From: Thermoanaerobaculia bacterium
GTDB lineage: Bacteria > Acidobacteriota > Thermoanaerobaculia > Multivoradales > JAHEKO01
Length of the DNA: 50,356 bases
Assembly: GCA_947259925.1 (NCBI GenBank)
Contig: CAMYOG010000051.1
Coordinates: 23,595 to 73,950, forward strand
Direction: 5' to 3'
A program made the translations under genes and the position numbers. Shown here piece by piece: positions 24,545-33,059 of this stretch. How positions within the stretch are numbered: the stretch's first letter is position 1; each line of letters opens with the position of its first letter. The notes under the pieces are model-generated. The model saw nothing but the letters and a program-made list of their open reading frames with translations. It was not told the origin of the DNA and searched no databases.

Positions 24545-27400
24545 ATGATCAGCACGACGATCTCGCACTACCGCATTCTCGAGAAGCTGGGGGCGGGGGG
24601 TATGGGAGTCGTCTATCGAGCCGAGGACATCAACCTCGGGCGTCCGGTCGCGCTCAAGGTGCTGCCCGAGAGCCTCGCCCAGGATCCGGGCGCGCTCGAG
24701 CGCTTCCAACGGGAGGCCCGCGCGGCCGCGGCTCTCAACAACACCCACATCTGCACGATTCACGAGATCGACGAGCACGAGGGGACTCCGTTCATCGTGA
24801 TGGAGCTGCTCGAGGGACAGACCCTCCGGGAGGCGATCGCCGACGGACCGTTACCGTTCGAGCGCATCATCAGCATCGGCCTGCAGGTCACCGAGGCCCT
24901 GGCGGCGGCCCACGCCAAGGGGATCACCCACCGGGACATCAAGCCGTCCAACATCTTCCTGGCCCAGGGCGGCAAGACCAAGATCGTCGACTTCGGGCTG
25001 GCCAAGGCGTTCGGTGGACCGAGCCAGGACCACGAGAGCACCCTCGCGGTCGACGCACCCACCCAGACCGACCTGACCGCCACCGGCACGGCGCCGGGGA
25101 CCGTGGCCTACATGTCCCCGGAACAGGCGCTCGGCCACGACCTCGACGCCCGCACCGATCTCTTCTCGCTCGGCTCGGTGCTCTACGAGATGACCACGGG
25201 TGAGCGCGCATTCTCAGGCCCGACCCAGGCGGCAGTGTTCGACGGCATCTTGAACCGCTCGCCGGCGCCCCCTTCCAACACCCGGGACGACCTGCCGCTC
25301 GGGCTGCAGGAGATCCTGCGCAAGAGCCTCGAAAAGGATCGGCTGCTGCGCTACCAGAGCGCGGTGGAGATCCACACCGATCTGCAGCGCTTGAAGCGCG
25401 AGCTGCAGCTCGAGAGCGACTCGACGGTCACCGCAGCACCCGTCGCGATGGCCGAAGCCTGGTCGCACACCGCGACGGCGGTGGCGACCCCGGTGGCGAA
25501 GCCGACCTGGCAACGGCCCGCGCTGGTCGTCGGAGTCCTCGCCGTCCTGGCGGTTCTGGCAGCGCTCTGGCTCGGACGCTCGAAAGAGACGACCCTGAGC
25601 GAGGCGGACGCGATCCTGCTGACCGACTTCAGCAACACGACCGGCGATGCGGTCTTCGACGGCACCCTCAAGCAGGCGCTCGCGGTCAAGCTCGGGGAGT
25701 CCCCCTACCTCAAAGTCTTTCCCGAAAAGGGCGTCCACGAGACGCTCCGCTACATGAACCTCGCCGCCGGCGTGCCGGTGACGCCGGAGCTCGGGCAGGA
25801 GATCTGCGAGCGCCGGGGGCTGCAGGCGGTGATCACCGGCGACATCGCGGCGCTCGGCAGCAACTACGTGGTGACCCTGGGAGCCAACGCCTGCCGGTCG
25901 GGCGACTCGCTCGCCCGGACCCAGGTGGAGGTCGCGAGCAAGGAAGAGGTGCTGGCGGCGGTCGGCAGGTCCGCCGCCGACCTGCGCCAGCAGCTCGGCG
26001 AGTCGCTGGCGTCGATCGAGCGCTTCGACGCTCCCGTCGAGCAGGCGACCACCTCGTCACTCGAGGCTCTCAAGACGTTCTCGCTCGGCGAGGAGACCCG
26101 AGCGTCCGGCAACGAGCGTGAGTCGATCGTCTTCTTCAAGCGCGCGGTCGAGCTCGATCCGGAATTCGCGCTCGCCCACGCCCGTCTCGGCACCACGCAC
26201 GTCAACGTCGGCGAGACCGCCGCCGGCGTCGAGTACAAGCGCCGTGCGTACGAGCTTCGGGATCGCGTCAGTGAGAGAGAGCGGCTCTACATCACGGCCC
26301 ACTACCACGCCGACGTCACCGGCGAGCACGACCGCGAGATCGAGACCTACGAGCTCTGGCAGCAGACCTATCCCCACGACTGGACGCCGCACAACAACCT
26401 CGCCTGGCGGTACAACGGCATTGGCCAGTCGGAGAAGGCCCTCGAGCCGGCCAAGCAGGCGCGGCGGCTCGATCCCGATTCGGTGTTCCCCTACACGGCG
26501 CTGGGCGACGCGCACCTTCGGCTCGGCCGTTTCGAGTACGCCAAGCCGGTCTTCGACGACGCCCTGAGCCGCGGCTTCGTCTCGGACCAGATCCTGCTCG
26601 GGAGGTATCAGATCGCCGATCTCGAGGACGACGTCGAGACCATGGAGAGTCTGGCCGAGAACGCGGTAGGCACGCAGCGGGAGTCGAAGCTGCTCGAGGT
26701 CCAGGCGATGGCGAGGGCGGCAGAGGGGAAGCCGTCCGAGGCCCGCCGGACGTTCGCCCAGGCGGCCGAGACGGCGCGCGGGCTCGGCCTGATCGAGCTC
26801 TCCGCCGTCCACACGGCCCGTGGCGCACTCTCCGAGGCGCTGCTCGGCTTCGACCAGCAAGCCGTCGAGCAGAGCCAGGCGGCGGTCGCGATCGCCCGCG
26901 ACGCGAGCACTCTCCGTCACGCGGCATTGGCCGCGGCCCTCGCCGGTGAGCCGAACGAGGCGCAGGGCCTGATCGACGAGCTCGAGAGCCGCTTCTCCAC
27001 CCATACCCTGGTCCAGGCCGTCTACGCGGCCAACGCCCGTGCCGCCCTACAGCTCGCGCTGGGAGATCCGAATGCGGCGCTGGCCGAGTTGCGGTCCGGG
27101 GTGCCCTACGAGGCCGCCCACCTCGAGACCATCTACCTGCGAGGTCAGGCCTACCTCGAGACGGAGAACTTCGAGAACGCCGCCGCGGAGTTCGAGAAGA
27201 TCATCGCGCTCCCAGGCGTCGAGACGACCTCGCCGATCCACACCCTCGCCCACCTGGGACTGGCCCAGGCGCGTCTGGCGAACCGTGATTTTGCCCTCGC
27301 CCGCGAAGCGTTCGAGCAGTTCGTCGGCCGAACCAGCTCCGCCGAGGACGGGGTGCCGTTCATCGAGGCGGCCCGAAGCGAGTACGCGGATCTGCTGTAG
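24545..27400 (+). CDS. Membrane Ser/Thr protein kinase with TPR extracytoplasmic domain
   Basis: A 951-residue Hanks-type kinase. The N-terminal kinase domain (about 9-280) is intact: GAGGMG at 16-21, Lys K38, HRDIKPSN with catalytic D131, DFG at 149-151, and GTVAYMSPEQA in the activation segment. One transmembrane helix follows (about 323-343, LVVGVLAVLAVLAALWLG). The exterior part has a TolB/FlgO-like nucleotide-free domain (ILLTDFSNTTGDAVFDGTLK) and then several TPR units from about residue 530 (FFKRAVELDPEFALAHARLG). It probably senses or scaffolds something outside the membrane and phosphorylates cytoplasmic targets. Its layout matches the kinase at 47464-50337. Confidence 0.93.
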   Translation: MISTTISHYRILEKLGAGGMGVVYRAEDINLGRPVALKVLPESLAQDPGALERFQREARAAAALNNTHICTIHEIDEHEGTPFIVMELLEGQTLREAIADGPLPFERIISIGLQVTEALAAAHAKGITHRDIKPSNIFLAQGGKTKIVDFGLAKAFGGPSQDHESTLAVDAPTQTDLTATGTAPGTVAYMSPEQALGHDLDARTDLFSLGSVLYEMTTGERAFSGPTQAAVFDGILNRSPAPPSNTRDDLPLGLQEILRKSLEKDRLLRYQSAVEIHTDLQRLKRELQLESDSTVTAAPVAMAEAWSHTATAVATPVAKPTWQRPALVVGVLAVLAVLAALWLGRSKETTLSEADAILLTDFSNTTGDAVFDGTLKQALAVKLGESPYLKVFPEKGVHETLRYMNLAAGVPVTPELGQEICERRGLQAVITGDIAALGSNYVVTLGANACRSGDSLARTQVEVASKEEVLAAVGRSAADLRQQLGESLASIERFDAPVEQATTSSLEALKTFSLGEETRASGNERESIVFFKRAVELDPEFALAHARLGTTHVNVGETAAGVEYKRRAYELRDRVSERERLYITAHYHADVTGEHDREIETYELWQQTYPHDWTPHNNLAWRYNGIGQSEKALEPAKQARRLDPDSVFPYTALGDAHLRLGRFEYAKPVFDDALSRGFVSDQILLGRYQIADLEDDVETMESLAENAVGTQRESKLLEVQAMARAAEGKPSEARRTFAQAAETARGLGLIELSAVHTARGALSEALLGFDQQAVEQSQAAVAIARDASTLRHAALAAALAGEPNEAQGLIDELESRFSTHTLVQAVYAANARAALQLALGDPNAALAELRSGVPYEAAHLETIYLRGQAYLETENFENAAAEFEKIIALPGVETTSPIHTLAHLGLAQARLANRDFALAREAFEQFVGRTSSAEDGVPFIEAARSEYADLL

Positions 27401-27436
27401 AGGCGTCGCCCGGGACTCCTGACCAGCGGCTCGCCC

Positions 27437-27459
27437 CGCCACCACCTTCGCGGGTGGCG
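27437..27459. terminator. Hairpin between the kinase and VWFA genes
   Basis: CGCCACC at 27437-27443 pairs with GGTGGCG at 27453-27459 around a 9-nt loop, 36 bp after the kinase stop. No U-tract. Confidence 0.4.
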
Positions 27460-27478
27460 TGCTCTCACCGAGGCGCGA

Positions 27479-27484
27479 TAGATT
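27479..27484 (+). promoter_or_regulatory. -10-like TAGATT for the VWFA-protein gene
   Basis: TAGATT lies 10 nt before an in-frame TTG (27494) and 22 nt before the ATG (27506), just after the hairpin. Confidence 0.35.
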
Positions 27485-27505
27485 GGAGGGCGGTTGGACC
27501 CCATC

Positions 27506-29662
27506 ATGGCAATCCGCTGGCTCGCCGTCCTGGTCGCCGCGGCGCTCCTCGTGGCGCCGCTCCCGGCCCAGGAGCGCACCTTCGAGGATCGAGCACACGT
27601 CCTCGAGGTCCAGATCCCGGTGCAGGTGGTCGACCGGGCGGGGCAACCGGTACGCGGGCTGGCCGCCGAGTCGTTCCGGCTCTTCGACGGCAACAAGCTG
27701 CAGGAGATCGTCGGCTTCGAGACGGTCGATCTCGACCTGCTCACGACCGGGCCGACGCGGACGGAGGTCGACGCGTCCCTGTCTGGCGTCGCACGCCGGC
27801 ATTTCTTGCTCCTGTTCGATCTGTCGTTCTCGAGCCGCGCCGCGCGCACCGTGGCGCGGCTGGCGGCGCGCGAGTTCGTCCTCAACGAGCTCCACTCGAC
27901 GGATCTCGTCGCCGTGGCGACGCATTCGATCGATCGCGGCGGACGCCTCCTGGTGACCTTCACTTCCGACCGCGCCCAGGTCGCCCGGGCGATCGATCTG
28001 CTCGAATCGGCCGAGCTGATGGAGCTGGGTGGTGACCCGCTGCGGCTGGCGATCGAGGATCCGGGCGAGGGCCCGGGCTCGACCCTGGACAGCAAGGGCG
28101 CCGAGCTCCACTACGGCGGCACCTCGTCGGCGATCGAAGGGGGCAGCGACGCCACCCTCTGGCTGCTCGGCGAGGAGATGCGCAAGGGAGAGCGGAACCA
28201 GGCGCGCGGCCGGATCTCGTCGTGGGCCGCGTCGCTCGGTGACCTGGCGCGGATGCTCGAGGTGGTTCCCGGCGCCAAGCAGGTGGTCTACTTCTCCGAG
28301 GGGTTCGACGGGCGGCTTTTTCTCGGCCGCGACTCAACCACGTTCGATTCCCAGAGCTCGCCGGAGGTATTGGAGCTGGAGCGCTGGTGGCAGCGGACCT
28401 CGCCCGACGAGGACGTCTACGGCAACAGCCCGCTGCGCGGCGACGTCGATCGGATGCTCGAAGAGCTGAGACGGGCGGGCTGCGTGCTCTACGCCTTCGA
28501 CATCTCGCCGCCGACCGCCGCCGCGGCCCAGCAGCGGGATCGCCGCGCGCGCCGGGACTCGCTCTTCTACCTCGCCCGAGGCACCGGCGGCGAGCTGGTG
28601 GAAGGCGCGGGCGACCTCGGAGCCAGATTCTCCAAGCTCGGGCAGCGGACCTCGGTAACCTACATCCTGTCGTTCCTGGCCGAGCCCGACGACGAGCCCG
28701 GCACCTACCGCAGGGTCAAGGTAAAGGCCAACGCGCCGCGCGCGGCACGCCTCGCCTACCGCCAGAGCTACCGGATCCCACGCCCCTACGCCGATCTACA
28801 CCCGCTCGAACGGAGCCTGCTGGCCGCGGAGGCGGTCTCGGGCGCCGTCGACGCGGTCGAGGTCGAGGTGAAGCTGCTGGCGGCCGCGTTCAGATCCGGC
28901 GAGACCTCGGCCTACGTTCCGGTGGTGATCGAGATCGAAGGGGCGTCACTGCTCGAGACGCATGCGGGCGCTCTGCTGCCGCTCGAGATCTACGCCTACG
29001 CCACCGACCCGCAGGGGCGGATGGCCGGCTACTTCTCCCGTCGCCTGGCGCTCGATCTGGCGCTCGCCGGCGACAAGCTCCAGACCGGCGGCGTGAAGTA
29101 CTACGGCCACCTGGAGCTGCCGACGGGCGAGTACCGACTGCGCGTCCTGGCGCGGAACTCGTCGACCGGGCGCGGAGGCGTCGCCACCCAGGCGTTGGCG
29201 ATCCCCGCCTTTCGCGACGGCGAGCGGGTCTTCCTGCCCCCCTTCTTCCTCGAGCCCCGGCCGGACTGGATCCTGGTGCGTGAGCGGCAATCCGAGCAGG
29301 ACCAGCAGCAGGGTGCGGTCGTCTACCCCTTCACGGTCAACGGCGCCCCCTACGTCCCCGCCGCGGGCCCCCGCCTCAAGTCCGGCGAGAACGTGCAGCT
29401 CTGCCTGGTCGCCTACAACCTGACCGCCGGCGACATCCAGGTCGAAGGCTCGTTGCTGGCGCTCGACGGCAGGCTGATCGCCTCGGACCTGCCGCTCGAG
29501 ACCGACCGTACCGTGACCGGCATCCGGGACGTCGACAAGTTCCTGACCTCGCTCCGGCTACCCGAGCTCGAGCCCGGCGACTACGCCCTGCAGATCTCCC
29601 TGGTCGACGCCGCCTCGGGGTCGGCGGAGACCGGCACGGTCGAGTTCCGGCTGATCGGCTGA
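27506..29662 (+). CDS. Exported VWFA-related protein (Acidobacterial type)
   Basis: A 718-residue protein with a signal peptide (AIRWLAVLVAAALLVAPLPA). The N-terminal region (HVLEVQIPVQVVDRAGQPVR, then ESFRLFDGNKLQEIVGFE) and the von Willebrand A domain match the VWFA-related domain family common in Acidobacteriota. The metal site DxSxS is present (FDLSFSS, about residue 105). The C-terminal 300 residues look beta-rich with no known enzyme motif. Likely extracytoplasmic ligand or protein binding. The ATG at 27506 is chosen; TTG 27494, with GGAGG just upstream, is an alternative giving four more residues. Confidence 0.85.
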   Translation: MAIRWLAVLVAAALLVAPLPAQERTFEDRAHVLEVQIPVQVVDRAGQPVRGLAAESFRLFDGNKLQEIVGFETVDLDLLTTGPTRTEVDASLSGVARRHFLLLFDLSFSSRAARTVARLAAREFVLNELHSTDLVAVATHSIDRGGRLLVTFTSDRAQVARAIDLLESAELMELGGDPLRLAIEDPGEGPGSTLDSKGAELHYGGTSSAIEGGSDATLWLLGEEMRKGERNQARGRISSWAASLGDLARMLEVVPGAKQVVYFSEGFDGRLFLGRDSTTFDSQSSPEVLELERWWQRTSPDEDVYGNSPLRGDVDRMLEELRRAGCVLYAFDISPPTAAAAQQRDRRARRDSLFYLARGTGGELVEGAGDLGARFSKLGQRTSVTYILSFLAEPDDEPGTYRRVKVKANAPRAARLAYRQSYRIPRPYADLHPLERSLLAAEAVSGAVDAVEVEVKLLAAAFRSGETSAYVPVVIEIEGASLLETHAGALLPLEIYAYATDPQGRMAGYFSRRLALDLALAGDKLQTGGVKYYGHLELPTGEYRLRVLARNSSTGRGGVATQALAIPAFRDGERVFLPPFFLEPRPDWILVRERQSEQDQQQGAVVYPFTVNGAPYVPAAGPRLKSGENVQLCLVAYNLTAGDIQVEGSLLALDGRLIASDLPLETDRTVTGIRDVDKFLTSLRLPELEPGDYALQISLVDAASGSAETGTVEFRLIG

Positions 29663-29665
29663 CGC

Positions 29666-29683
29666 GAGACCGGAGACGGTCTC
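29666..29683. terminator. Bidirectional hairpin with GAGA tetraloop
   Basis: GAGACCG at 29666-29672 pairs perfectly with CGGTCTC at 29677-29683 around GAGA, a stable GNRA loop. It lies in the 38-bp space between the stop codons of two convergent genes. Confidence 0.6.
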
Positions 29684-29700
29684 CCCCACAGCGGCCGGCC

Positions 29701-31572
29701 CTACTGGATGTAGCCGAGCGACCGGAGCCGCTCGTCGATCTCGGTGTCGACGTCGGACGCGGTCGGAAGCAGATCGCCGGAGCTGTCGGGCACCTGGTAC
29801 GTGGACACCGTGCTGGGAGAGAACTCTGCCAGGTACGAAGGCTGGAACGCTTCCTCGATCACCCGGCCGGTCATGTCGGAGGCATAGGGGAAGCCCAACA
29901 GGTGGAGCACGGTGGGGACGACGTCGACCTGCTCGGCGTCCGGTACCGTGGCGCCCACGCGAATGCCCTCGCCTCTCATGAGCAGCACACCGTTGAGGCG
30001 GTGATTCCCCGAGTAGTCTTCATGGAAGCCGCGCAGGGAGCCCTCCAGAACCCGCTGGAGTCCGGTCAGCAGCCACGGACCGGCCCCATGGTCGGAGACC
30101 ATCACCAGAGTTGTTTTTTCCCCCGCCGCCTCGAGCACCCGCGCCAGGAGGCGGTCCAACTCCTCATAGGCTGCCGGTATCGCCTTCCCATAGGGGGAGT
30201 TCCGATTCTCTAGATCGCCGAACAGCTCCGGCTCGTAGAAGCGCCAGAACTTGTGCTGAACGATGTCGGTCAGGCTCAGATAGAGTGCGACGAACTCCGG
30301 CTGCTCGATCGCGATCAGCTCCTCGGTGATGAGCGTGTTGCAGAGATCTCTGGCGTACTCCCGGATGAAGGTGTCGACCAGCTCACGCTCGTACGCGCTG
30401 TCGGGGTCGGCCGCGGCTCCGAACAGCTCTCGGGCGAACCGGGTCGCCTCCTCTTCGGTTCCCTCGCACACCTGAAAGAGGGCGGCCGCGCCGGGTGGAT
30501 ACGCGGTCTCGTCCACCGCCTTGCCGATGCGCTCGGAGATTACGATGCCGCTTTCCAGGGAGCGTCTCGCCGGCCAGAGGTTGAACCATCCGACCACCAG
30601 GGTGCGCATGCCAGCCCGATCGAGGATGTACCAAAGCCGCTCGGCCCGGGCCATCTCGCTGGTCGTGGGCACCCGGCTGCTGAAGAGCCCGTAGTCGAAG
30701 CGGAAGGGTATCGCTTTGCGAAGACCGGGCAACATCGTGGACTGGAAGTCCCAGATGCCGTGGAGCTCCGGTGGCTTGCCGGTGGCGATGGTCTCCCACA
30801 GCGCCGGGCTTCGGGCCCCGCCACTGGCGCTGCTCGCGAACGGCTGGATCGGCTGGGTCCGAGCCATCAGTTGACCTCGGACCCCCTCGTCCAGGATTCG
30901 CTGCAGGGTCGGCAGACGGCCCTCTGCCAGGAGCTTGTCGGCGATGTCCCAGGTCGCGGCGTCCCATCCGACCAGCAGCAGGCGGGGTGACTTCGCTCTC
31001 ATGCCCACCACGGCGTCGTTCCCGTCGTTGGTCGGATGAGGCATGTAGACGGGCCGCAGCAGGCCGACGAGGAGCGGCACCAGGACAGCGGCACCGAGGA
31101 GACCCCAGGAGAGCAGCCGGCTCGGGCGCGCGCCTGTACCGGGTGACGCATGCGCCTCTTTGCCGGCCCTGAACGCCAGTACCAGGACGACCACCAGTCC
31201 GAGGAGAATCGGAATGACGGTGAGCGGCGCCTGGAATGACGTCGGACTGCGCGCGACGATCCACAGGAGAGAGAGTGACGCCACGACGGCCAGCCCGAGC
31301 GCCAGTACCCTCGCGACCCGGGCAAAGACCTCCGCATCCTGCTTCTTGCGAGCCAGCTTGCTGATCACGAACCAGCCGACTCCGAACAACAAGACCGCCA
31401 CCGCCCCGAATACGGCCGAGTGCGCGTGGCAGTAGAGGATCAACGCGACCAGGTCGGTCGGATGGGCCGTCAGGTCCACGAGGTAGGCGATACCCGAGAC
31501 GACGACCGCGGACACCAGCACCCCGCCCAGGACGCCGGTCCAGAGAGCCGATCGGAGGGTCGAGAAGCTCAT
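29701..31572 (-). CDS. Membrane-anchored alkaline phosphatase-superfamily protein (type I phosphodiesterase-like)
   Basis: A 623-residue protein with five predicted N-terminal transmembrane helices (about residues 8-165) and an AlkP-superfamily domain. Metal-site elements are visible: LVGWDAATWD with D204, a SDHG motif in VMVSDHGAGPW, and a later His in SGNHRLNGVLL. At the usual nucleophile position after Trp the sequence is WETIATGK (residues 259-266), with Glu260 where Thr is often found; T261 could act instead. It probably hydrolyses a phosphodiester or transfers a phospho-group at the membrane surface. Its ATG overlaps the upstream small gene by ATGA. Confidence 0.85.
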   Translation of the reverse strand: MSFSTLRSALWTGVLGGVLVSAVVVSGIAYLVDLTAHPTDLVALILYCHAHSAVFGAVAVLLFGVGWFVISKLARKKQDAEVFARVARVLALGLAVVASLSLLWIVARSPTSFQAPLTVIPILLGLVVVLVLAFRAGKEAHASPGTGARPSRLLSWGLLGAAVLVPLLVGLLRPVYMPHPTNDGNDAVVGMRAKSPRLLLVGWDAATWDIADKLLAEGRLPTLQRILDEGVRGQLMARTQPIQPFASSASGGARSPALWETIATGKPPELHGIWDFQSTMLPGLRKAIPFRFDYGLFSSRVPTTSEMARAERLWYILDRAGMRTLVVGWFNLWPARRSLESGIVISERIGKAVDETAYPPGAAALFQVCEGTEEEATRFARELFGAAADPDSAYERELVDTFIREYARDLCNTLITEELIAIEQPEFVALYLSLTDIVQHKFWRFYEPELFGDLENRNSPYGKAIPAAYEELDRLLARVLEAAGEKTTLVMVSDHGAGPWLLTGLQRVLEGSLRGFHEDYSGNHRLNGVLLMRGEGIRVGATVPDAEQVDVVPTVLHLLGFPYASDMTGRVIEEAFQPSYLAEFSPSTVSTYQVPDSSGDLLPTASDVDTEIDERLRSLGYIQ

Positions 31573-31865
31573 GGCAGGGTCTCCCCGGTCCCGATGCGCT
31601 CGGACCCCAGGTGGCCCTGGGCGTTGAAGTCGCGGACAGTCCTGCAGGCTCTCACGAAGCTCTCTCCATCGAGCGAGGACGGTTTCTGCTCATCGGTCAA
31701 GTCAGATGTCATGAAGATGGTCGCTAGAACGCCCTGCTCGTCGAGCAGCGAAACAGCGCTCCGATTGCACTGGCCTCCGTCATCGCGTGTCGCCTTCAGC
31801 AAGTGCCCTTCGAGTCCGAGCAGGCACGACCCCGTCTGGTGTGTAGTTCTGTGCGCCAACCTCAT
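31569..31865 (-). CDS. Hypothetical 98-residue protein
   Basis: A short minus-strand gene whose TGA overlaps the ATG of the AlkP-superfamily gene, and which has a TAGATT -10-like box 17 nt before its own ATG. The product has no signal peptide, membrane segment or recognised domain; the middle reads VLATIFMTSDLTDEQKPSSL. The overlap and promoter argue that it is expressed, possibly to couple translation. It may also be a chance open frame that forms the leader of the operon. Confidence 0.35.
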   Translation of the reverse strand: MRLAHRTTHQTGSCLLGLEGHLLKATRDDGGQCNRSAVSLLDEQGVLATIFMTSDLTDEQKPSSLDGESFVRACRTVRDFNAQGHLGSERIGTGETLP

Positions 31866-31882
31866 CGTCCTCGAGGATGAAC

Positions 31883-31888
31883 AATCTA
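31883..31888 (-). promoter_or_regulatory. -10-like TAGATT for the AlkP-superfamily operon
   Basis: On the minus strand TAGATT precedes the 98-residue gene's ATG by 17 nt. It is AT-rich relative to its surroundings. Confidence 0.35.
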
Positions 31889-32035
31889 CCCTGCTCGTGC
31901 CGATTCGACAGCGAAACGTTACTCACCTGTGCCCGGACCCCTGCCAGGGAAAGTCTACCTTGAATGGCTCTCCTTGGGTCTTGCCGGACGGGTCCGCGGA
32001 GCCTATTCGGTTTCGGCGATGAGTCCGCAGCGGAC

Positions 32036-32638
32036 CTACTTCTTCGTGTAGGTCAACTCCATCATCTTGAGCTCCTGCCCGTCAGGCCCGGGGCCGTGCA
32101 TTTCCATGACCTGGGTGGTCGGACTGGTCCAGCGCATGGTCATCTTGGTCGTGACCGGGCCCTTGACGATGGGGTCGTTGTAGGTCCCGGTGAACACACA
32201 CACCATCTCCGCGTCGCAGGTGCCCTCCATCACCATGATCCCGGTGGACATGCTGTCGTTCCAGGTGGCCCAGTGCTTCCCGGTGACGTTGTCGTAGCCG
32301 GTCATGGACTGGCCGGTGAAGGGCATGCCCATCATCGAGCCGCTGTAGGTCTCCATCATGACGCGGCCGTCCAGGATCATCGTACGCGTGGCGCTCCCCG
32401 TCTCCTCCACCGGAGGGGCGCCGGGCTCCGCCCAGCTCCTGGCCACGGTGGTGTACTCCCCGGCCTGCGCCGCGAGCGTCTCGTGCTGCTCGCCGGTGGC
32501 GCCGGCCTTCATGTAGGCCTCCATCATGGCCTTCTCCTCCGGTGTCATCTCCTGAGCCTCGCGCTGCCCGAGGGCTGGCGTGACCAGAAGCAGGAAAGTC
32601 ACTGCGGCGAGCAGACGGCGTGCGGTCGTGCGGTTCAT
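32036..32638 (-). CDS. Exported DUF1579 family protein
   Basis: A 200-residue protein with a signal peptide (AARRLLAAVTFLLLVTPALG) and a DUF1579 lipocalin-like beta-barrel recognised by YTTVARSWAEPGAPP, SGSMMGMPFTGQSMTGYDN and TYNDPIVKGPVT. The family is abundant in Acidobacteriota and Planctomycetes, and its ligand is unknown. ATG 32638 has a strong SD (GGAGGAGG) 5 nt upstream. A TAGGAT -10-like hexamer lies further upstream on the minus strand (32696-32691). The protein is unusually Met-rich. Confidence 0.85.
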   Translation of the reverse strand: MNRTTARRLLAAVTFLLLVTPALGQREAQEMTPEEKAMMEAYMKAGATGEQHETLAAQAGEYTTVARSWAEPGAPPVEETGSATRTMILDGRVMMETYSGSMMGMPFTGQSMTGYDNVTGKHWATWNDSMSTGIMVMEGTCDAEMVCVFTGTYNDPIVKGPVTTKMTMRWTSPTTQVMEMHGPGPDGQELKMMELTYTKK

Positions 32639-33059
32639 GGAACCTCCTCCTACCGAGATCGGGTGGGAAATCTGGAACGGTTGACGCGCGATCCTACAGC
32701 AGGAGGCCGGGTGCCCCACTCATCACTCAACCCTGCCCTGCTCCCGGTCCACCCTCGAGCCACTTTTACCGGAGCCGACGGCCAACTCTGCTACCCGAGA
32801 TGGCGGTAGATCGTGTGCCCCTGGTAGTCGTAGTCGAAGATGCGGAAGCGAGCGGCGGCACGATCTCCTTGGGCATCTCGAGTGACGAGACCTCTTTGCC
32901 GCCGTTGACTCCCGCATTCCGTCCTTGAAGCTGACTTTAGACTTCGTCGTAGCCGCCACGATGACCCTCGATACTGCGAAGCCGAGCGCGACGATCGCGA
33001 CCGCCGGCATCTCCGGTCAGACTCACAAGGTGCCCGGATAGGAGTAGGCTGTACAGCTG
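32639..33059. other. 421-bp gap between divergent genes
   Basis: Holds the promoter region of the DUF1579 gene (TAGGAT at 32691-32696 on the minus strand) and, toward the other end, the leader of the serine hydrolase gene. In between is a minus-strand stretch that looks like the tail of a broken gene (32791-32876). No palindrome worth calling an operator was seen. Confidence 0.45.
32791..32876 (-). pseudogene. Possible gene-tail remnant
   Basis: The minus strand reads RFRIFDYDYQGHTIYRHLG followed by a stop at 32791, which looks like a real C-terminus. Upstream, an ATG-led stretch MPKEIVPPL sits in a different frame. The two would join only with a frameshift. No family is recognised. Confidence 0.2.
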
